Shown piece by piece: positions 1-5,574 of a stretch of 5,861 bases of DNA (position 1 is its first letter; every line of letters begins with the position of its first letter). Source of the stretch: Myxococcales bacterium. Its GTDB lineage: Bacteria > Myxococcota > Bradymonadia > REDH01. The stretch covers positions 1 to 5,861 of the forward strand of contig JAGWVZ010000250.1 in assembly GCA_018970625.1 (NCBI GenBank). The letters are read 5' to 3'. The notes under the pieces are model-generated. The model did no database searches, had not been told where the DNA came from, and worked only from the letters and a program-made list of their open reading frames with translations. Position numbers and translations under genes: made by a program.

Positions 1-154
1 TGCGCCGTGGAGCATCGCATGCGGCGTGCAGATGTCGTGCACGCCCTGTCAAAACAGACTACATCATGGCGATCGCAGTCGATTGATCGGGAGAGTCTTT
101 ATGGTGCTGAAAAGTGACATGCCCGCACGCGAACAGGTGACCGCGACTCTCGAC

Positions 155-169
155 GAGGAGCGAAGATTG
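155..169 (+). promoter_or_regulatory. Shine-Dalgarno and TTG start deciding the lipoprotein start
   Basis: GAGGAG at 155-160 is followed by six bases and then an in-frame TTG at 167-169. From this TTG the translation begins with a compact signal peptide ending in a lipobox. The competing ATG at 185 has only GTGGGG four bases upstream. The ATG at 101 has a fair GGGAGAG but gives a 44-residue pre-cysteine region. Confidence 0.45.
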
Positions 170-736
170 CGCACGTGGGGGCGCATGCGCTGCGCCCTGT
201 TTCTGACCGTTGCAGCAGCTGCCTTCGGGGCATGCGCGCCTGCCGAAGTGGACGTCACCATTGCCGGCGACCTCAGCTGGGGAGACTGTCGAAGCGGTGC
301 ATGGCGCTGGGAGCCGTCCTTCGCAGCGCTCAACCTGCTCGACGACGGATCGGCGCTGTTGCGATTTCAATCCGGTACAGGAGGCCTGGATCAGGACGAT
401 TATCTGACGTTTCTGATTCGCGACTACGCCACACTGGCTGAGGATGGGTTTCCTCTGGACGTTGAAGTCGTACCATCCTCCCCCGACGTGTTTCGGGCAG
501 CCACGGCCAGTATGGCACTGACGTCATCGTGCCCGGAGGTCCGTGACCTACCGGTAGAGATCACGGGCACCCTGCGGCTTGACGAGGTCGATCGAGGTCG
601 ACGCGGTCAGGTCGCAGGCACGTTTGAGGTGACCGTCACCGGGACTCAGCCGCCGCGCCAGACGTTGTCCACCGCCCTGAACGGCTCATTTCGCTTCGAC
701 TTTCGCGATGATCCACCCTATTCCACCTTGCGCTAG
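167..736 (+). CDS. Predicted small lipoprotein of unknown function
   Basis: I do not recognise the family. With the TTG at 167 as start the product is 189 residues. It opens with a short Arg-containing n-region (M-R-T-W-G-R-M-R), a hydrophobic stretch and a lipobox-like A-F-G-A-C, which puts the modified cysteine at residue 23 (codon 233-235) and suggests lipid anchoring in the envelope. The mature part has no membrane segment. It carries two further cysteines (in WGDC and SSCPE) that could form a disulfide, and alternating polar/apolar runs ending in G-T-F-E-V-T-V and G-S-F-R-F-D-F, which suggest a beta-sandwich. The TTG is chosen because GAGGAG (155-160) sits six bases upstream and gives a normal signal-peptide length. 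In-frame alternatives are ATG 26, ATG 101 (behind GGGAGAG at 89-95) and ATG 185; the first two would leave an unusually long n-region. Codons between 101 and 167 are also G/C-ending, so ATG 101 is not excluded. The frame is solid; the function is unknown. Confidence 0.72.
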   Translation: MRTWGRMRCALFLTVAAAAFGACAPAEVDVTIAGDLSWGDCRSGAWRWEPSFAALNLLDDGSALLRFQSGTGGLDQDDYLTFLIRDYATLAEDGFPLDVEVVPSSPDVFRAATASMALTSSCPEVRDLPVEITGTLRLDEVDRGRRGQVAGTFEVTVTGTQPPRQTLSTALNGSFRFDFRDDPPYSTLR

Positions 737-765
737 CGCCCGCTCTGCCAGCCGAACTCCGACGT

Positions 766-784
766 GGGTACGCATGCGTCACCC
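766..784. repeat. Hairpin around the palindrome ACGCATGCGT
   Basis: A perfect 10-base palindrome (770-779) is extended outward by GGGT (766-769) and ACCC (781-784), with a single unpaired C at 780. The stem is therefore about nine base pairs including the palindrome core. It lies 30 bases past the lipoprotein stop codon. No T-run follows, so it does not look like an intrinsic terminator; an operator or a 3'-end stabilising hairpin is possible. Only the symmetry is seen directly. Confidence 0.4.
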
Positions 785-840
785 CGCAGAGGCTCACAGA
801 GATCAACACCTCTTCGCACATGTAAGTAAAGGTGAGACGT

Positions 841-885
841 ATGGCCAAGCGCGCTTCGTTGACACAGGAGCGCGTGGACAGGTAA
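841..885 (+). CDS. Possible 14-codon leader ORF upstream of the kinase
   Basis: ATG at 841 opens a reading frame for MAKRASLTQERVDR that ends at TAA 883-885. The sequence AAAGGTGAG (828-836) matches the 16S anti-Shine-Dalgarno region well, with about five bases between GGTGA and the ATG. This is a better ribosome binding site than that of any long gene in the window. The peptide is basic, not hydrophobic, and shows no run of one amino acid as in classical attenuators. It ends 45 bases before the kinase start. It could be a leader peptide, the relic of a longer gene, or chance. It overlaps the TTGACA hexamer at 859-864, so it would lie mostly upstream of a transcript starting from that element. 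Confidence 0.3.
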   Translation: MAKRASLTQERVDR

Positions 886-888
886 GTC
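859..888 (+). promoter_or_regulatory. Candidate promoter for the kinase gene, weak -10
   Basis: A perfect TTGACA -35 hexamer occurs at 859-864. Eighteen bases later is TAAGTC (883-888), which keeps only the first two -10 positions; a 17-base spacing gives GTAAGT, also poor. A start near 895 would leave a leader of about 35 bases carrying the kinase Shine-Dalgarno. The -35 is exact, but the -10 match makes this tentative. Confidence 0.25.
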
Positions 889-930
889 TGCGCCCATCAA
901 ACTCCGTGGCACGCTGGTGCAGAGGAACGC

Positions 931-3288
931 ATGTCGACCCCAGAGACTTTCGGCCCGTATACACTTCTGCAGGAACTGGCGCAGGGCGGCATGGCCGTGA
1001 CATGGCTGGGCCGCGTATCGAGCGACGAGGCCGGTCGCGAGCTGGTCATCAAACGCATTCTGCCAGAAGTGGCGGGCGACGCCGAGGTCAGAGCCTTCTT
1101 CGAAGAGGAAGCCCGAACCGCCATGTTGCTGGACCATGAGAATCTGGTTCGCACATGGGACTATGGGCAGGACCACGGCGAGCACTACATCGCCATGGAG
1201 TATATCTGGGGACAGGACCTGCGCCGGATCGTGGAGCGGGGACAGGCCGTCGGACAGTTTATTCCGCAGCGGCTTGTGGTCGACATCGTGGCGCGCGCGG
1301 CGCGGGGTCTTTACGTGGCCCACAACGCGGTCGATGAGCGTGGACGCCCGGTGGGTCTGGTGCACCGGGACGTGTCGCCACCCAACATCATGGTGGGCTT
1401 TGACGGCAAGGTGAAGGTGGTCGACTTTGGGATTGCCAAGGCCGAGAGCCATTACATGAAGGTGCGCCCGGGTCAGCTCAAGGGCAAGTTCTCTTACATG
1501 TCACCAGAACAGGTCCAGGGACTGGAAATTGACCATCGCAGTGATATTTTTGCGCTTGGGATCGTACTTTACGAGCTAACCACCCGCAAACGGCTTTTCC
1601 GCGCCGACAGCGATATGGCCACCATTCGCCTGGTGTCCGAGGCGCGCTTCGATGCGCCGCATCGCGTGCGGGCCGACTACCCGCCGCGACTCGAAGAGAT
1701 CGTCATGAAGGCGTTGGCCCGCGAACCGCGCGACCGCTATCAGAGCGCGTGGGACTTCGCACAGGCGCTCGAAAACTTCCTCAAGGAGACCCGCTCCGAG
1801 CCAACCCCGGCGCAGCTGGCCTCGTACATGAAGGAGATTTTTGCCGACCAGATCGAGGACATCGAAGCCCTGATCGCTCCCGGATACGCCGGCCCGACGG
1901 CTCCACCGCGGATCCCGGCCAAGCCCAGGCCGGTCGCGGCACCCGCATCGCCGGCTTCACCAACGCCGTCGCAGCGACCCCGAACCCTGAGCGGCCCGGT
2001 GGTCAGTGTCACACACGTCGTCGGTGCAACCGACGACCCGGTCCTGCGTTCCCACAAAGCCGCCAATCCGATCATCTGGCTCAGCGCTATCGCTGCCGTG
2101 ATTGTCGTGGGCCTCGGTATCTACACGTATGTCCGGCAGGACGGCAATGCGCTGCCGACCCTCATGGAGTTCGAAGCCGGGCCCCGTCGCGAGGACATGG
2201 ATGTCGAGACACCCCGACGTGCCGACCCACCACCCACCGTCACCGCGCGCGTCGAGTCGGTACCCGAGGGCGCCTGGGTCGTGGTCAACGGTGTGGCCAC
2301 GCGTCGCCGCACGCCAACCGACGTCGAGCTCGTACAGGGCGCCACCAATACCGTCTTCGTGTATCAGCGCGGCTATCAGCCCGCCTACCAGAACATCGAA
2401 GTCGGCACCGACGCCCCGGCTCCCACCTCCGTCGCCCTCACCGCGATCGAGCAACCCGCAGACTGGCAGCCCACACCTGCAACCGATACCGAGGCAGGCA
2501 TCGACACCTGGACGCCCCCCATGGGCACGCTGCGAATTGAATCACGAAATGCCGGCGGCGACATGCCCGGCGCCGAGGTACTCGTGAACGGCGAACCGGT
2601 GCCCGGTACCACACCGCTCGAAGTGCAGGTGCCTGCCGGTGTGGACCAGCATGTCACCGTACGCATGGCCGACAATCGAGATTCCGTGCTCTTTACCCGC
2701 GTGCCCGCCAACGAGCTGCGGGTACACCGCGTCGAAATGCTCACATTCAACGGCGACTCCGACTACGCCGCGAACCTGTACATCAACCTGAGCCCGGCGT
2801 CGGCGAGTCTGACCCTGAACGGCGAACCCGCGCCCGGCGGTGATGTCATTCGACTCGAAGCCCCCTTGCACTACGTACTTCGCGCCGAAGCGGAGGATTA
2901 TGAAACGTGGGAACGGGCGTACAGCGCGGACGTCGGCGCGATTTACATCAACACGTTCCTGCCCCCCATCAGTTTTGGCCCTTCGCAGCTCTCCTACACG
3001 GTCGAACCTGCCGGCACAGTTGTCTATGTTCAGCCCATCCGGCCCCCCGGATCTGCCTACGAGCTCGGTGATGACCCCATCGTCGCCCGCGAAATGCCCG
3101 CCGGCGAGTATGAGCTCCGGTTTGAGTTCCGAAACGAGGACGGTCGGCAGCGCGGCCGACTTCCCCTGACCCTGCAGTCGGGTCAGCATCACACCTACCT
3201 GTTCACACTCGCCGGTACGGAGGTGAGCATCACCGAACAGTCCATGTTGCCCATGGAAGGCGCCGAGGCTGGCAGCGAAGGTCAATAA
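931..3288 (+). CDS. Membrane Ser/Thr protein kinase (Hanks/PknB type) with PEGA-like repeats
   Basis: The enzyme transfers phosphate from ATP to Ser/Thr of protein targets. The 785-residue product has a cytoplasmic kinase domain at about residues 8-285: glycine-rich loop L-A-Q-G-G-M-A-V, Lys41 in VIK, helix-C Glu60, catalytic loop HRDVSPPN (Asp147, Asn152), DFG (Asp165), SPE (Glu193), Asp205 and Arg269. All key residues are present, so it should be active. A Pro/Ala/Ser-rich linker (about 315-360) leads to one membrane span (about 381-400). The outer part (about 435-765) has repeated beta modules. Modules 1 and 2 look PEGA-like (VPEGAWVVVNG...TPTDVEL; GAEVLVNGEPVPGTTPLEV), module 3 repeats LNGEPAPG, and module 4 is more diverged. 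Kinase ahead of span and PEGA-type repeats is a layout known in Myxococcota and relatives; the repeats may bind cell-wall or envelope ligands (inference). ATG 931 follows AGAGGA at 921-926. Substrates are unknown; no forkhead-associated or phosphatase gene is in view. Confidence 0.95.
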   Translation: MSTPETFGPYTLLQELAQGGMAVTWLGRVSSDEAGRELVIKRILPEVAGDAEVRAFFEEEARTAMLLDHENLVRTWDYGQDHGEHYIAMEYIWGQDLRRIVERGQAVGQFIPQRLVVDIVARAARGLYVAHNAVDERGRPVGLVHRDVSPPNIMVGFDGKVKVVDFGIAKAESHYMKVRPGQLKGKFSYMSPEQVQGLEIDHRSDIFALGIVLYELTTRKRLFRADSDMATIRLVSEARFDAPHRVRADYPPRLEEIVMKALAREPRDRYQSAWDFAQALENFLKETRSEPTPAQLASYMKEIFADQIEDIEALIAPGYAGPTAPPRIPAKPRPVAAPASPASPTPSQRPRTLSGPVVSVTHVVGATDDPVLRSHKAANPIIWLSAIAAVIVVGLGIYTYVRQDGNALPTLMEFEAGPRREDMDVETPRRADPPPTVTARVESVPEGAWVVVNGVATRRRTPTDVELVQGATNTVFVYQRGYQPAYQNIEVGTDAPAPTSVALTAIEQPADWQPTPATDTEAGIDTWTPPMGTLRIESRNAGGDMPGAEVLVNGEPVPGTTPLEVQVPAGVDQHVTVRMADNRDSVLFTRVPANELRVHRVEMLTFNGDSDYAANLYINLSPASASLTLNGEPAPGGDVIRLEAPLHYVLRAEAEDYETWERAYSADVGAIYINTFLPPISFGPSQLSYTVEPAGTVVYVQPIRPPGSAYELGDDPIVAREMPAGEYELRFEFRNEDGRQRGRLPLTLQSGQHHTYLFTLAGTEVSITEQSMLPMEGAEAGSEGQ

Positions 3289-3385
3289 TCTGCGTGACGA
3301 GAACCGAGGTTGACGGCTCCGCTCTCTCGGCATCACCGTGCATGGTGAAGCAGGGCGCTGCACCACACATCGCTCGCGTTATGAT

Positions 3386-3433
3386 TGGTCGTCCGCGTCT
3401 GAAACCATGGCGTTCGGTCAGGTCAGACGACCA
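3386..3433. repeat. Inverted repeat with two alternative pairings
   Basis: The right arm TCAGACGACCA (3423-3433) can pair in two ways. GACGACCA (3426-3433) is the exact complement of TGGTCGTC (3386-3393), an 8-base stem. TCAGACG (3423-3429) is the exact complement of CGTCTGA (3396-3402), a 7-base stem. Taken together it is an 11-base stem with a 6-base bulge in the left arm. A tandem GGTCA-GGTCA (3416-3425) overlaps the right arm. The position, about 40 bases upstream of the candidate promoter, would suit an operator or a transcript 3'-end structure; the role is not known. Confidence 0.4.
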
Positions 3434-3471
3434 TTCGCATCATTTTCAGGCGTCCTGAGAGCGATCCGTTT

Positions 3472-3500
3472 TTGACGTGATCCAACGCAGCACTTAGGGT
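3472..3500 (+). promoter_or_regulatory. Candidate sigma70-type promoter for the L,D-transpeptidase gene
   Basis: TTGACG (3472-3477, five of six matches to TTGACA) is followed after exactly 17 bases by TAGGGT (3495-3500). TAGGGT keeps T, A and the final T of the -10 hexamer. Transcription would start near 3507 and give a leader of about 88 bases. The spacing is ideal and the location is in the gap before the gene, but the -10 is only half matched. Confidence 0.35.
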
Positions 3501-3594
3501 CACCGGCAAACACTCACGGGACGCCACACGATTTCACCATGCGGCGCCTCGGGGCTCGTTTCACTTATCGCGCTCCTTTGCCCCAGTAGTTGTC

Positions 3595-5574
3595 ATGGTG
3601 TGTGTGCCTGAACCTGTGCTGCGCTGCCTGATCACCGTCTCGGTTGTGGCAACTCTGGCGAGCGCCTGCACCGAGCCGGTGGCGCCCGACAACTCCGATA
3701 CGGTGGCCGAAAACATTCGTGCGCAGCAGGTCGAGACGTTCATTCGTTCCTTTGCCCTGGAAGCACCCGACAGGGCGATTCGGGCCGCCGAGGCGCGCGT
3801 CAGTCTGCCGACGCTGCAGGCTGCCGTGACTCAGGGACTGGACTTCGAGACGGATTCCGCCCTGCAAAACATCCTGCGTGAGGGGTACGCGGCACGTGCA
3901 TGGCAACCCGTGTTCGTCAACGGCTCGCACCTGACACCCGCCGGAGAAGCCTTACTGGCCGCGCTTCGAGGCACTCAGGACCATGGACTTTACGCTTCTG
4001 ATTACTGGCTCACGGAGATTGTGACGCTGCAGGAGCGACTGGCCGCTGGAACACAACTGGAGGAAATTCGTACCCGACTGCAGATGACCCCGGAAGATCA
4101 AGGGGCGCTGCTGGCGTGGGTGGAAACGCAGACCGCCACCGATCAAACGCTGCCCGCTGTAGATGCCGTCTTCAGCGTGGTAGCCGAGCCCGGCGCAGAC
4201 AACCCACTGCCCCGTTACGCCGAGACCATTGAGCAGCTGGCATCTTCGATTGAAGCGGTGGCCCAGAGCGGGCCCGCGCTGGAGCTTTACCTCGCGAGTG
4301 CGGCTCTGCGCTATGCGCGCGACATGCGCTTCGAGAACCTGGACGGTTTGATTCCGGCAGATGCCGCCGCGCGTGGCTGGAACCTCGAAGATGAAAACTC
4401 ACACGCGGCCATTGTGAGTGAGCGGATCGCCGAAGCATGGACGGCGGCACTCGGTGGCGACTTTGCGGCCTGGCTGAGCACACTTCCGCCACAGTTTGAG
4501 CAATATGACCGCCTCGTCGCCGGTGCCGCGCAGTATCGTGGCTTTGTGGAACGCGGTGGCTGGAGGCCCCTCACTGTGCCGGTTGATCTCAGTCTGGGCG
4601 ATCAGGGCCCGGACGTGGTGTCGCTGCGCGAACGGCTCGCGGCCGAGCAGTATTTTGAGGGCGACGTCACAAATCCTGTGTTCGACGCCCCCCTGCGAGA
4701 TGCGCTGGAGGTCTATCAGGAAACGCACCAGTTGAACGTGACAGGTACGGTCAGTGAAGAGACACTCGCTTCGCTCAACGTACCGGCTGATCGCCGACTG
4801 GCCCAGATCTACGTCACGCTGGACCGCTGGCGGCACTCCCGGGTAGAACGGCACGTGGGCGGCGAGTATATCTGGGTGAATGTACCGGATTTTCACGCCG
4901 AATTATGGGACACCAACGAGCTGGTTTATCGCTGGCGTGTGGTCACCGGACAGCCTCGTCGCTTTCGCGATGGACGAGTGGAAGGACGTACCCCGATGTT
5001 CAGCGATACCATGCTCTACGTCGTATTTAATCCGTACTGGAATGTGCCACGTGAAATTCGGGAATCCGAATATCAACACCTGATCGATGCCGACCCGCTG
5101 TGGTTATCAACCAACGGATTCGAGATTGTCGCAACCGAAGACGGCGGTGATTTTCTTCGGCAGTTGCCGGGACCAGGCAATGCTCTCGGTCAGGTAAAAT
5201 TCCTGTTTCCGAATGAGCACGATGTGTACATGCACGATACGCCATCACGGAATCTTTTCAGCCGACCGGTGCGGGCCTTCTCTCACGGGTGTGTGCGTGT
5301 GCATGAACCGCTTGATCTGGCTCGTCTGCTGTTAAGCCGGGATATGGGCTGGTCTGAGAGTCGCACCGACGACTTTATTGAAGAACAGCTTCTGGAAGGC
5401 ACCGAGCAATGGGTCAATCTTCGTAACCCGCTCTCGATTCACATCGAATATTATACCGTTCGCGGCGACGAAAATGGCCGAATGCATTTTCTGGCCGATA
5501 TTTACCGATATGACCGACAACGCGTGAATGAGCGACAACTGGAAATAAATCCGGCTGCCATTATTCCGGAATAA
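3595..5574 (+). CDS. L,D-transpeptidase, YcbB/LdtD-like, lipoprotein
   Basis: The protein belongs to the YkuD-type L,D-transpeptidases, which form 3-3 cross-links in peptidoglycan from tetrapeptide stems by a cysteine acyl-enzyme. The 659-residue product starts with a signal sequence ending in L-A-S-A-C (Cys25), so it is probably lipid-anchored in the periplasm; E. coli YcbB (about 615 residues) is instead anchored by a membrane helix. An N-terminal scaffold region (about 85-145) contains the family-like Y-x(4)-W-Q-P-V-F-V-N-G. A long, mostly helical-looking part follows, then a peptidoglycan-binding fold (about 332-396, LGDQGPDVVSLRERL). The catalytic domain (about 422-580) has GRTPMFSDTMLYVVFNPYWNVP, His547 in MHDTPSRNLF and SHGCVR with Cys566. 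The tail (HIEYYTV...DENGRMHFLADIYRYD) also fits YcbB. ATG 3595 has no clear Shine-Dalgarno; GTG at 3616 would give a tidier 17-residue signal peptide. The last 150 codons use more A/T-ending codons. The gene overlaps the convergent neighbour by 14 bases. Confidence 0.95.
   Translation: MVCVPEPVLRCLITVSVVATLASACTEPVAPDNSDTVAENIRAQQVETFIRSFALEAPDRAIRAAEARVSLPTLQAAVTQGLDFETDSALQNILREGYAARAWQPVFVNGSHLTPAGEALLAALRGTQDHGLYASDYWLTEIVTLQERLAAGTQLEEIRTRLQMTPEDQGALLAWVETQTATDQTLPAVDAVFSVVAEPGADNPLPRYAETIEQLASSIEAVAQSGPALELYLASAALRYARDMRFENLDGLIPADAAARGWNLEDENSHAAIVSERIAEAWTAALGGDFAAWLSTLPPQFEQYDRLVAGAAQYRGFVERGGWRPLTVPVDLSLGDQGPDVVSLRERLAAEQYFEGDVTNPVFDAPLRDALEVYQETHQLNVTGTVSEETLASLNVPADRRLAQIYVTLDRWRHSRVERHVGGEYIWVNVPDFHAELWDTNELVYRWRVVTGQPRRFRDGRVEGRTPMFSDTMLYVVFNPYWNVPREIRESEYQHLIDADPLWLSTNGFEIVATEDGGDFLRQLPGPGNALGQVKFLFPNEHDVYMHDTPSRNLFSRPVRAFSHGCVRVHEPLDLARLLLSRDMGWSESRTDDFIEEQLLEGTEQWVNLRNPLSIHIEYYTVRGDENGRMHFLADIYRYDRQRVNERQLEINPAAIIPE
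5561..5574. repeat. Perfect 14-base palindrome carrying both stop codons
   Basis: TTATTCCGGAATAA equals its own reverse complement. Read on + it encodes the last residues and TAA of the L,D-transpeptidase. Read on - it does the same for the incoming heptad-repeat gene. Both proteins therefore end Ile-Pro-Glu-stop. As RNA it could form only a five-pair A/U-rich stem with a CCGG loop and no T-run, so it is a weak terminator at best. Confidence 0.8.

Larger units (their letters stand above)
3289..3594. other. 306-base gap between kinase and L,D-transpeptidase genes
   Basis: No convincing gene was found here on either strand. The stretch contains small stems (TCACC/GGTGA at 3333-3348; TCAGG-CGT-CCTGA at 3446-3458), the larger inverted repeat at 3386-3433 and a promoter-like pair at 3472-3500. 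No good intrinsic terminator follows the kinase stop codon. The second half, from about 3500, is probably the untranslated leader of the transpeptidase gene. Confidence 0.6.

Noticed and set aside
69..76. GCGATCGC, the cyanobacterial HIP1 octamer
   Set aside because: I saw only this single copy in the window, and gene content does not suggest a cyanobacterium.
1..117. Tail of an upstream + strand gene, in the frame ending TGA 115-117 or the frame ending TGA 84-86 (…PVKTDYIMAIAVD)
   Set aside because: Both frames are open to the left edge, and the second looks protein-like, but each is under 40 codons and codon use does not choose between them. Too little sequence to call a gene.
733..1452. 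Long - strand reading frame of 239 codons opposite the kinase gene
   Set aside because: It lies against the kinase domain with all its motifs. Its translation is rich in His, Arg and Cys, as expected for the antisense of G+C-rich coding DNA.
1749..2540. Second + strand frame of 263 codons inside the kinase gene
   Set aside because: Arg-rich out-of-frame shadow of the linker and PEGA region; the kinase frame continues uninterrupted with span and repeats.
2542..3366. - strand frame of 274 codons opposite the PEGA region
   Set aside because: No domain or signal is recognisable, and the + strand frame explains the codon pattern. It extends past the kinase stop only by chance openness.
3446..3473. 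Intrinsic terminator: TCAGG-CGT-CCTGA stem followed by T5 at 3469-3473
   Set aside because: The stem has only five pairs and the T-run is about ten bases away. The T-run also merges into the TTGACG promoter hexamer.
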